A stretch of 8,991 nucleotides of DNA from JBEVEP01 sp040512755 (GTDB lineage: Bacteria; Pseudomonadota; Alphaproteobacteria; Rhizobiales; Rhizobiaceae): NCBI GenBank assembly GCA_040512755.1, contig JBEVEP010000072.1, positions 1 to 8,991 of the forward strand, given 5' to 3'. The notes beneath the pieces are model-generated. The model did not search any database. It was given only the letters and a program-made list of their open reading frames with translations, and had not been told where the DNA came from. The first letter of the stretch is position 1; each line of letters begins with the position of its first letter. Made by a program: the position numbers and the translations under genes. Positions 1 to 6,004 of this stretch are shown here, one piece after another.

Positions 1-4
1 GCTG

Positions 5-706
5 TCAGGCGGCATCTGCCAATCCTTCCAACACGATCGGCAAGTCCAGCAGACTGTCGCAGATGAAGTCCGCGCCTAGACGTTCGACGGGGTCGACTGT
101 GTAACCGCCGCGAACGAGAGCGACAGCCATCCCGGCTGCGCGGGCGGCAATTACATCGGTGACACTATCGCCCACCATCAAGGCGTCGGAAGGCGCAGCT
201 CCCAGCCGGTCGAGCGCTATCAATAGGGCGTCGGGCGCCGGCTTCTTGTGATTGACGGCATCGCCGCCAACAATAACGCCCATGCGCTCGAAGAATCCGA
301 AATGCAGCAGTATCTCACGCGTGGCAACCTGCGGTTTGTTCGTGGCCACGCCCAGCGCGACACCCGCCGCATGCAATTGCGCGATTGCCTCCGCCGCACC
401 AGGCATCAAGCGGGTGAGGCGGGTCAGGTGGCGGCGATAGATCGGCGCCATTTCACGGTTTGCATCGTCGAGTTCCACTCGCGCCAAAGGCTTGCCTGAA
501 GCGGCAAAGGCACGCTCGACCAGTTTCTTGACGCCGTTGCCGACCATGGATTTCACTTGTTCGAGCGACAACGGAGGCAATTTCCGGGTTGCGAGTAGCT
601 CATTGACGGCGGCCGTGATGTCCGGGGCTGAATCCACGAGCGTTCCGTCCAGGTCAAAGAGGATCGCCTTCGGCATCCGAACAGGCAGCACGGCGCTGTT
701 GCTCAT
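5..706 (-). CDS. cbbZ: Phosphoglycolate phosphatase, HAD superfamily (CbbZ/Gph)
   Basis: The product hydrolyses 2-phosphoglycolate, the toxic product of RuBisCO oxygenation, to glycolate in the cytoplasm. It is 233 residues, normal for the Gph/CbbZ family. All four HAD motifs are visible: DLDGT at 18-22 (nucleophile D18, acid/base D20), TNKP at 122-125 (T122), a motif III lysine in KKPAPD (K154/K155) and GDSVTD at 179-184. The helical cap lies between motifs I and II. I chose the ATG at 706 because AAGGAAG stands four bases upstream and the ATG overlaps the redoxin stop as ATGA, implying translational coupling. An in-frame TTG at 733 would add nine residues with no support. It is the last gene visible in the operon, so a terminator must lie beyond the left edge. 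Sequence alone cannot exclude activity on other small phosphoesters, but the cbb context makes phosphoglycolate by far the likeliest substrate. Confidence 0.93.
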   Translation of the reverse strand: MSNSAVLPVRMPKAILFDLDGTLVDSAPDITAAVNELLATRKLPPLSLEQVKSMVGNGVKKLVERAFAASGKPLARVELDDANREMAPIYRRHLTRLTRLMPGAAEAIAQLHAAGVALGVATNKPQVATREILLHFGFFERMGVIVGGDAVNHKKPAPDALLIALDRLGAAPSDALMVGDSVTDVIAARAAGMAVALVRGGYTVDPVERLGADFICDSLLDLPIVLEGLADAA

Positions 707-1260
707 GCAGCTTCCTTCCATTTGATGGAACAACCTATCGAGGCAACCTGGTCCTGCGGACCTTTGCCGGTTCTGGCGACCAGCTTCATGGCCTCGTAGA
801 GATCGCGCCGGAGGTCCGGCGAACTCTCCTCGCGACGCGAGGCGTCGATCCGTCCGCGGTATTGGAGCTTCAGATCGCCATTGAAGCCATAGAAGTCCGG
901 CGTGCAGGCAGCGCCATAGGTGCGCGCAACCGTTTGATCATCGTCATAGAGATAGGGAAAGCTGAAATCATGGGCTGCTGCGAAGCGCTTCATGTTCTCG
1001 AACGAGTCTTCGGGATAGGCTTCCGCATCGTTGGAACTGATGGCAACGAAACCGACGCCCTCGGCCTTGAGATCGTTTGCATCGCGAACAATGCGGTGGA
1101 TAACCGACTTCACATAGGGGCAATGGTTGCAGATAAACACCACCACCAGCCCCTTTGGTCCTGCCTGCCCAAAGATCGGAAGTGACTTCCCGTCCACACC
1201 GGGCAATGTGGCGTTGACTGCGGGCCATTCAAAATCGCAGACAGGTGGAGTTGCGGCCAT
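703..1260 (-). CDS. Thioredoxin-fold (redoxin / AhpC-TSA-like) family protein with CxxC
   Basis: This 185-residue protein has no signal peptide, so it is probably cytoplasmic. The fold is recognised from the strand VVVFICNHCPYV with active-site CxxC at C44-N-H-C47, the following helix, and the cis-proline segment CTPDF (C119, T120, P121). The C-terminus SIGCSIKWK places another cysteine at C177. This pattern fits the peroxiredoxin-like 'thioredoxin family protein' group rather than classical thioredoxin, which is about 105 residues. Group members are predicted thiol oxidoreductases or peroxidases, and I know of no confirmed substrate. The ATG at 1260 follows GAGGAGG at a spacing of five bases. 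The gene lies 24 bases after cbbE and overlaps cbbZ by four bases, so it is co-transcribed. A role in protecting or redox-tuning Calvin-cycle enzymes is inferred from position only; the fold assignment is firm and the function is open. Confidence 0.85.
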   Translation of the reverse strand: MAATPPVCDFEWPAVNATLPGVDGKSLPIFGQAGPKGLVVVFICNHCPYVKSVIHRIVRDANDLKAEGVGFVAISSNDAEAYPEDSFENMKRFAAAHDFSFPYLYDDDQTVARTYGAACTPDFYGFNGDLKLQYRGRIDASRREESSPDLRRDLYEAMKLVARTGKGPQDQVASIGCSIKWKEAA

Positions 1261-1284
1261 GTTCGCCTCCTCGCAGAATTGTTG

Positions 1285-1971
1285 TCAGGCGGCCCTTCGG
1301 ATCGCTCCATCAGCGGCTTCACGGATGGCCGTAATGTTAGTCCGGTAGGCGGCCTCTGTTCCACCTTTGAAAACGGCCGACCCGGCGACCAGCACATTCG
1401 CGCCGGCGGCTGTGACCAGAGGCGCGGTTTCCGGCGTGACGCCGCCGTCGATCTCGATATCGATCGGCCTGCTGCCGATCAACGCCTTGACACGCTTCAC
1501 CTTTTCCACGACGGACGGAATGAACGCCTGGCCGCCGAAGCCCGGATTGACGGTCATAAGCAGGATGAGATCGAGGCGGTCGAGCACGTATTCGATGACG
1601 TTCTCCGGCGTCGACGGGTTGAGTGAGACCCCGGCTTTCTTGCCCAGGTTCTTGATGGCTTGCAGCGAGCGGTCGAGATGCGGTCCTGCCTCGGCGTGAA
1701 CCGTGATGATGTCGCACCCCGCATCCGCAAAGGCTGCCAGATACGAATCGGCCGGCGCAATCATCAGATGGCAGTCGAAGACTTTGTCCGTGCGGTTCCG
1801 GATCGCCTTGATGACCGGCGGCCCGAAAGTGATATTCGGCACGAAGTGGCCGTCCATCACATCGAGATGAATCCAGTCCGCGCCCGCCGCGACGACAGCT
1901 TCCACCTCATCGCCGAGCCGCGAGAAGTCCGACGACAGGACCGACGGCGCGATGATGGTCTTCTTGGTCAT
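1285..1971 (-). CDS. cbbE: Ribulose-phosphate 3-epimerase (CbbE/Rpe)
   Basis: The enzyme interconverts xylulose-5-phosphate and ribulose-5-phosphate, passing the transketolase product to phosphoribulokinase. The 228-residue (beta/alpha)8 barrel is full length. Family motifs are intact: APSVLSSDF at 8-16, HLDVMDGHFVPN at 35-46, DCHLMI at 66-71, the phosphate-loop region MTVNPGFGGQ at 139-148 and IDGGV at 174-178. The metal ligands expected from the family are present (H35, D37, H68, D175), with D37 and D175 as the acid/base pair. The ATG shares one base with the cbbX stop (TAATG), and AAGGAGA lies six bases upstream inside the last cbbX codons, so translation is probably coupled. The pentose-phosphate-pathway Rpe is the same enzyme; the name cbbE rests on operon membership. 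Confidence 0.96.
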   Translation of the reverse strand: MTKKTIIAPSVLSSDFSRLGDEVEAVVAAGADWIHLDVMDGHFVPNITFGPPVIKAIRNRTDKVFDCHLMIAPADSYLAAFADAGCDIITVHAEAGPHLDRSLQAIKNLGKKAGVSLNPSTPENVIEYVLDRLDLILLMTVNPGFGGQAFIPSVVEKVKRVKALIGSRPIDIEIDGGVTPETAPLVTAAGANVLVAGSAVFKGGTEAAYRTNITAIREAADGAIRRAA

Positions 1972-2891
1972 TATCTGTCTCCTTGCGGCTCTCCGGCGAC
2001 TCTCATCGAGAAAACCCGGCTTGCCGTAATATCTTCAGCAGCGATCGTCGACAACGCTGCCGCGTCGACCGGTCCCGTGGCAGTTTCGAACAGGCGGTTT
2101 GCCTGCCGAAGACGGGCGCGGTCAAGAGCGTTCCGGAGAGAGCGCGCATTGGCGAAATGCGGCTGCGCGCGCCGCCGGGCGATGTAGTCGCTCAGGACCG
2201 CCGTTGCATCTGCATCAAGGCGATAGTTCTGCTGGTCGAGCATTTTCCCGGCGATATTCAGAAGCTCATCGTCCGTATAGTCCGGAAAATCGATGTGGTG
2301 CGCAATACGCGAGCGGAAACCTGGATTGCTTTCGAAAAAGCGATCCATGCGCTGCGTATAGCCCGCGAGAATGACGACCAGATCGTCGCGCTGGTTCTCC
2401 ATCACCTGGAGAAGGATCTCGATGGCCTCTTGGCCGTAGTCACGCTCGTTCTCCGGGCGGTAGAGGTAGTAGGCCTCGTCGATGAACAATACGCCGCCCA
2501 TCGCCTTCTTCAGGATTTCTTTCGTCTTCGGCGCGGTATGGCCGATATACTGTCCGACAAGGTCGTCGCGCGTCACCGACACGAGATGTCCCTTGCGGAT
2601 ATAGCCCAGGCGGTGCAGCAGGTCGGCCATGCGCAGTGCGACAGTTGTCTTGCCCGTGCCCGGGTTGCCGGTGAAGCTCATGTGCAAAGTCGGCGTTTCG
2701 TGAACGAGGCCCAAACGTCGCCGGGCTCGTTCGACGAGGAGCAGCGCTGCTGTCTCGCGGATTCGTTTCTTGACCGGCGCAAGGCCGATGAGATCGCGAT
2801 CGAGTTCGGCAAGCACATCCTTTACGCCGGAGCTCTCGAACTCCTCCCGCAGATCTACGGCCTGAGTTTCCGCCAGAGCGGTTTCTGACAT
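1971..2891 (-). CDS. cbbX: Red-type RuBisCO activase CbbX (AAA+ ATPase)
   Basis: CbbX is a ring-forming AAA+ motor that releases tight-binding sugar phosphates from red-type RuBisCO by transiently pulling the flexible C-terminal tail of CbbL; in studied homologues it is activated by RuBP. This 306-residue copy has Walker A GNPGTGKT at 75-82, the pore-loop segment YIGHT starting at Y115, Walker B LFIDEA at 135-140, and the NPGFRSR arginine-finger/sensor region at 189-195. An N-terminal stretch of about 70 residues precedes Walker A, as in the family. I chose the ATG at 2891 because AGGAGG sits five bases upstream and the protein then begins MSETALAET at normal family length. The frame stays open upstream to 3266, but only by running out of frame through cbbS. 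The gene follows cbbS after a 95-base gap holding a stem-loop and directly overlaps cbbE. Confidence 0.97.
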   Translation of the reverse strand: MSETALAETQAVDLREEFESSGVKDVLAELDRDLIGLAPVKKRIRETAALLLVERARRRLGLVHETPTLHMSFTGNPGTGKTTVALRMADLLHRLGYIRKGHLVSVTRDDLVGQYIGHTAPKTKEILKKAMGGVLFIDEAYYLYRPENERDYGQEAIEILLQVMENQRDDLVVILAGYTQRMDRFFESNPGFRSRIAHHIDFPDYTDDELLNIAGKMLDQQNYRLDADATAVLSDYIARRRAQPHFANARSLRNALDRARLRQANRLFETATGPVDAAALSTIAAEDITASRVFSMRVAGEPQGDR

Positions 2892-2896
2892 AACGG

Positions 2897-2902
2897 CCTC
2901 CT
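2897..2902 (-). promoter_or_regulatory. Shine-Dalgarno sequence fixing the cbbX start
   Basis: On the minus strand AGGAGG lies five bases before the ATG at 2891. It decides between this start and upstream in-frame ATGs that would extend CbbX by up to 125 residues into the cbbS region. None of the extended N-terminus resembles the CbbX family. Confidence 0.8.
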
Positions 2903-2947
2903 GTGCCGTATTAAATTGCTCGGATCCGATTTCAATATCGGTAACGT

Positions 2948-2978
2948 TCTGCATCGCCCAGGTGAGGGGCGATGCAGA
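2948..2978 (-). promoter_or_regulatory. Intercistronic stem-loop between cbbS and cbbX
   Basis: A perfect 12-bp inverted repeat (TCTGCATCGCCC and its complement) encloses a 7-base loop (CTCACCT on the transcribed-sense strand). It begins nine bases after the cbbS stop, in the only sizeable non-coding gap of the window. Eight of the twelve pairs are G-C. The bases after it read ACGTTACCG with no T-run, so it is not a canonical intrinsic terminator. It could protect the 3' end of a processed cbbLS message or act as a partial terminator, giving more CbbLS than CbbX. Premature termination downstream of cbbLS has been reported in other bacterial cbb operons. The role here is inferred; the hairpin itself is seen directly. 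Confidence 0.75.
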
Positions 2979-2986
2979 CATTGGGC

Positions 2987-3406
2987 TTACCCGTACCTCG
3001 CTCCCGCTGGCCGGTCGGCCGCATACGACCTTGTCGTATAGCGTATCCTGCGCCCATCGCTTTCCTGACGCTCGAGGCGGTAGCCGGGTTCTTCGGCGGG
3101 CCGGTTCACGATGAAGGACAGCTTCACCGATTCCCATCCAGGGGAGGAATCGAACGCCACCACACGGATATAGCGATCGCCGTAGACCTTGCGGCATTCC
3201 CTGAGTTCCATCAACAGAGCCGCTGCATCCGGGTTGTCGAACATTGGATGTCCCCACATGTCCCAATAGGTATTGCGCGGATGCGGATCGTCGGTGAACT
3301 CGAGGCTGACAGCCCAGCTATTGTCGATGCAATATTGCACCTGAGCGCGGATCTGATCGTCGGTCAGGTCGGGCAGGAACGAGAACGCTCCCTGAGTGAT
3401 GCGCAT
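2987..3406 (-). CDS. cbbS: RuBisCO small subunit, form IC (red-type)
   Basis: The small subunit caps the L8 core of the L8S8 RuBisCO holoenzyme. It is 139 residues and begins MRITQGAFSFLPDLTDDQI, the hallmark N-terminus of red-type proteobacterial small subunits. HPRNTYWDMWGHPMF at 42-56 and SFIVNRP at 97-103 are also characteristic. The residues after 103 correspond to the C-terminal beta-hairpin extension of red-type small subunits, which lines the central solvent channel; the last ten or so (ADRPAGARYG) extend beyond the form IC subunits I can recall. The ATG at 3406 follows AAGGAGA, and the cbbL stop TAA overlaps this Shine-Dalgarno (TAAGGAG), so synthesis of the two subunits is probably coupled. 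The gap to cbbL is 11 bases. A 12-bp stem-loop follows the stop codon. Confidence 0.97.
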   Translation of the reverse strand: MRITQGAFSFLPDLTDDQIRAQVQYCIDNSWAVSLEFTDDPHPRNTYWDMWGHPMFDNPDAAALLMELRECRKVYGDRYIRVVAFDSSPGWESVKLSFIVNRPAEEPGYRLERQESDGRRIRYTTRSYAADRPAGARYG

Positions 3407-3417
3407 GGCGGTTCTCC

Positions 3418-4878
3418 TTATTCGGCTGCCGTCGCCACCGGCACGAAGTCCGGCGTGTCAGTCGAGGCATAGTTGAAGGTCACATCCTTCCACGTATCGA
3501 GGGCCTGTTTGAGTGGAAGGCAGTGTCGGGCGGCGTTCTGCAGGATTTCCGGTCCTTCGCGCACATAGTCGCGGCCCTCGTTGCGGGCGAAAATCATGGC
3601 TTCCAGCGCGACGCGATTGGCTGTGGCGCCCGCGGCAATCCCCATCGGGTGACCGATTGTGCCGCCGCCGAACTGCAGCACCACGTCTTCGCCCAGCAGG
3701 TCGAGGAGCTGATGCATCTGGCCGGCGTGGATACCGCCCGATGCGACAGGCATCAGCTTGTTGAGGGAGGCCCAGTGCTGATCGAAGAAGATGCCATTCT
3801 CCAACCGCATCGGATTGTAGTCCTCCCGGCAGATATCGTAGTAGCCCCTGGTCGTCGCCGGATCGCCTTCCAGCTTGCCGACCACTGTTCCCGCATGGAT
3901 GTGGTCAACGCCGGCCAGACGCATCCATTTGGCAATCACGCGGAACGACACGCCGTGGCTCTTCTGGCGTGTGTAGGTCGAATGACCTGCACGATGAAGG
4001 TGCAGGACCATGTCGTTGCGCCGCGCCCACTTCGCCATCGACTGGATCGCGGTGTAGCCGATGACCAGGTCGATCATGACGATCATCGAGCCGAGTTCCT
4101 TGGCGAACTCTGCGCGCTCGTACATGTCTTCCATCGTGGCGGCCGTCACGTTGAGATAGGTGCCCTTGATCTCGCCTGTTTCAGCCTGCGCCTTGTTGAC
4201 CGCCTCCATGCAGTAGAGGAACCGCTCGCGCCAATGCATGAAGGGCTGTGAGTTGATGTTCTCGTCGTCCTTCGTGAAGTCGAGCCCGCCCTTCAGCGCC
4301 TCGTAGACAACCCGTCCGTAGTTGCGGCCGGAAAGGCCGAGTTTGGGTTTCACAGTGGCGCCAAGCAGCGGCCGGCCGAATTTGTCGAGCCGCTCGCGCT
4401 CGACCACGATGCCCGTGGCGGGGCCTTGGAACGTTTTCACATAGGCCACGGGAAGGCGCATGTCTTCGAGGCGCAGCGCCTTGAGCGGCTTGAAGCCGAA
4501 CACATTGCCGATGATCGACGCCGTGAGGTTCGCGATAGAACCCGGCTCGAAAAGGTCGAGATCGTAGGCGATGTAGGCGAAGTCCTGGCCAGGCGCATTC
4601 GGCACGGTATCCACCCGATAAGCCTTGGCGCGATACTTCTCGGTCGCGGTCAGCCGGTCCGTCCAGACCACCGTCCATGTCGCGGTGGAGGACTCGCCCG
4701 CGACAGCCGCTGCTGCTTCGATCGGGTCCACGCCGTCCTGCGGCGTGATCCGGAACAGCGCGATGAGATCGGTGTCCTTGGGCTCGTAGTCAGGCTCCCA
4801 GTAACCCATCTTCTTGTATTCCATAACGCCGGATCTGTAGCGATCCGCTCCCGTCACGGTTTGGGACTTGCTGACCAT
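3418..4878 (-). CDS. cbbL: RuBisCO large subunit, form IC (red-type)
   Basis: This is the catalytic subunit that carboxylates (or oxygenates) RuBP. At 486 residues it has the standard form I length. Catalytic landmarks are all present: TKPKLGLSG-type motif VKPKLGLSG at 176-184 (K177), the carbamylated lysine in KDDEN at 203-207 (K203, with Mg ligands D205 and E206), H295 in HRAGH, H328 in HAGT, and loop 6 GKLEGD at 334-339 (K335). Red-type affinity is inferred from the overall sequence and from the paired CbbS and CbbX. The C-terminal tail (TPDFVPVATAAE) is the kind of flexible extension CbbX pulls. I chose the ATG at 4878, preceded by GAAAGGA at seven bases; the open frame upstream to 4980 overlaps the cbbA end and looks nothing like a RuBisCO N-terminus. 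The gene sits 34 bases after cbbA. Confidence 0.98.
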   Translation of the reverse strand: MVSKSQTVTGADRYRSGVMEYKKMGYWEPDYEPKDTDLIALFRITPQDGVDPIEAAAAVAGESSTATWTVVWTDRLTATEKYRAKAYRVDTVPNAPGQDFAYIAYDLDLFEPGSIANLTASIIGNVFGFKPLKALRLEDMRLPVAYVKTFQGPATGIVVERERLDKFGRPLLGATVKPKLGLSGRNYGRVVYEALKGGLDFTKDDENINSQPFMHWRERFLYCMEAVNKAQAETGEIKGTYLNVTAATMEDMYERAEFAKELGSMIVMIDLVIGYTAIQSMAKWARRNDMVLHLHRAGHSTYTRQKSHGVSFRVIAKWMRLAGVDHIHAGTVVGKLEGDPATTRGYYDICREDYNPMRLENGIFFDQHWASLNKLMPVASGGIHAGQMHQLLDLLGEDVVLQFGGGTIGHPMGIAAGATANRVALEAMIFARNEGRDYVREGPEILQNAARHCLPLKQALDTWKDVTFNYASTDTPDFVPVATAAE

Positions 4879-4885
4879 GGGTCGG

Positions 4886-4892
4886 TCCTTTC
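4886..4892 (-). promoter_or_regulatory. Shine-Dalgarno sequence fixing the cbbL start
   Basis: GAAAGGA on the minus strand stands seven bases before the ATG at 4878. It supports a start at MVSKSQ rather than the in-frame ATG at 4980, which lies inside cbbA. The 34-base cbbA-cbbL gap containing it holds no other structure that I can see. Confidence 0.7.
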
Positions 4893-4912
4893 GTTTCCTG
4901 GCGGACTGCCGT

Positions 4913-5992
4913 TCAGGCAGCTTTCGCGGTTGCGATCTGAGGGGTGAGTTTGCCGGCGGCGTAGCGCCGTGCCATTTCATCCATCGGGATAACTTTGATT
5001 TTCGATGCGTTGCCGGCTGTGCCGAAGCGTTCGAACCGGTCGAGGCAAAGGTCGCGCATCGCGTCCATCGCCGGTTTCAGGAACTTGCGCGGATCGAACT
5101 CGCCCGGGTTCTCCATCGCGATCCGGCGGAACTGTCCGGTCATCGCCATGCGGCAGTCGGTGTCGATGTTGACCTTGCGCACCCCGTGGCGGATGCCGCG
5201 CTCGATTTCCTCGACCGGGACGCCGTAGGTTTGGGGCATCTCGCCGCCAAATTTGTTGATCACGTCCTGAAGTTCCTGCGGCACGGAAGAGGAGCCGTGC
5301 ATGACGAGGTGCGTATTCGGCAATTTCCGATGGATCGCCTCGATAACGTGCATCGCCAGAATGTCGCCGTCCGGCTTTCGCGTAAATTTGTAAGCACCGT
5401 GAGACGTGCCGCAGGCAATGGCCAGCGCGTCCACCTCGGTGCGGGCGACGAAGTCGACGGCCTGGTCGGGATCCGTGAGCAGCTGGTCGTGCGACAGCGC
5501 TCCTTCGGCGCCGTGCCCGTCTTCGGCCTCGCCATGGCCGCTTTCGAGAGAGCCCAGCACGCCGAGCTCGCCTTCGACCGAGGCGCCGACCCAGTGCGCC
5601 ATGGCCGCCACGCGTGCCGTGATCTCTACATTGTAGCTATAGCTGGCCGGCGTCTTGGCGTCGGCCATCAGCGAACCATCCATCATGACCGAGGTGAAGC
5701 CATGACGAATGGCCGTCAGACACGTGGCTTCATCGTTGCCGTGGTCCTGATGCATGCAGACCGGTATCTGCGGATAGATTTCGGCCAGTGCGTCGATCAT
5801 CTTCGCCAGCATGATGTCGTTGGCATAGGAACGCGCGCCGCGCGATGCCTGAATGATCACGGGAGCATCGCAAGCCTTGGCCGCCTCCATGATCGCAAGA
5901 CCCTGTTCCATGTTGTTGATATTGAACGCAGGTACGCCGTAGCCATGCTCTGCCGCATGATCGAGTAGCTGGCGAAGGGTGATGCGGGCCAT
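4913..5992 (-). CDS. cbbA: Fructose-bisphosphate aldolase, class II (CbbA)
   Basis: This zinc aldolase condenses triose phosphates to fructose-1,6-bisphosphate; Calvin-cycle members also make sedoheptulose-1,7-bisphosphate. The 359-residue protein begins MARITLRQLLDHAAEHGYG, the usual start of the cbb-operon subfamily. Zinc ligands H84 (in HQDHG, with catalytic D83), H198 (TSHGAYK) and H232 (MHGSSSVP) are present, as is NIDTD in the phosphate-binding region. The acidic, glycine-rich insertion at about 147-166 (ESGHGEAEDGHG) is typical of this subclass. I chose the ATG at 5992, preceded by AAAGGA at six bases; the Shine-Dalgarno overlaps the cbbT stop (TGAAAGGA). A TTG at 6007 would add five residues and overlap cbbT without its own ribosome site. 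The gap to cbbT is 11 bases. Confidence 0.97.
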   Translation of the reverse strand: MARITLRQLLDHAAEHGYGVPAFNINNMEQGLAIMEAAKACDAPVIIQASRGARSYANDIMLAKMIDALAEIYPQIPVCMHQDHGNDEATCLTAIRHGFTSVMMDGSLMADAKTPASYSYNVEITARVAAMAHWVGASVEGELGVLGSLESGHGEAEDGHGAEGALSHDQLLTDPDQAVDFVARTEVDALAIACGTSHGAYKFTRKPDGDILAMHVIEAIHRKLPNTHLVMHGSSSVPQELQDVINKFGGEMPQTYGVPVEEIERGIRHGVRKVNIDTDCRMAMTGQFRRIAMENPGEFDPRKFLKPAMDAMRDLCLDRFERFGTAGNASKIKVIPMDEMARRYAAGKLTPQIATAKAA

Positions 5993-5998
5993 GGTCAA

Positions 5999-6004
5999 TC
6001 CTTT
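5999..6004 (-). promoter_or_regulatory. Shine-Dalgarno sequence of cbbA, overlapping the cbbT stop
   Basis: AAAGGA on the minus strand shares a base with the TGA of cbbT (TGAAAGGA) and sits six bases before the cbbA ATG. This favours the 5992 start over the upstream TTG and suggests that ribosomes ending cbbT re-initiate on cbbA. Confidence 0.7.

Noticed and set aside
1983..2888. A 301-codon plus-strand open frame opposite cbbX
   Set aside because: It is in codon register with cbbX. CbbX carries Walker A, Walker B and pore-loop motifs while the opposite frame has none.
2948..2978. Intrinsic transcription terminator at the cbbS-cbbX hairpin
   Set aside because: No T-run follows the stem on the transcribed-sense strand and the operon clearly continues, so I kept it only as an intercistronic stem-loop.
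2892..3266. N-terminal extension of CbbX by 125 residues
   Set aside because: It would run out of frame through cbbS and the hairpin, resembles no CbbX N-terminus, and the ATG at 2891 has its own AGGAGG.
3523..4251. A 242-codon plus-strand open frame opposite cbbL
   Set aside because: It is in register with cbbL, whose catalytic residues across this stretch are fully conserved.
4879..4980. N-terminal extension of CbbL by 34 residues
   Set aside because: It overlaps the end of cbbA, is basic and low in complexity, unlike RuBisCO, and the ATG at 4878 has a good Shine-Dalgarno and gives the standard 486 residues.
4868..5968. A 366-codon plus-strand open frame opposite cbbA
   Set aside because: It is in codon register with cbbA and so is a shadow frame of the same kind, with no family resemblance.
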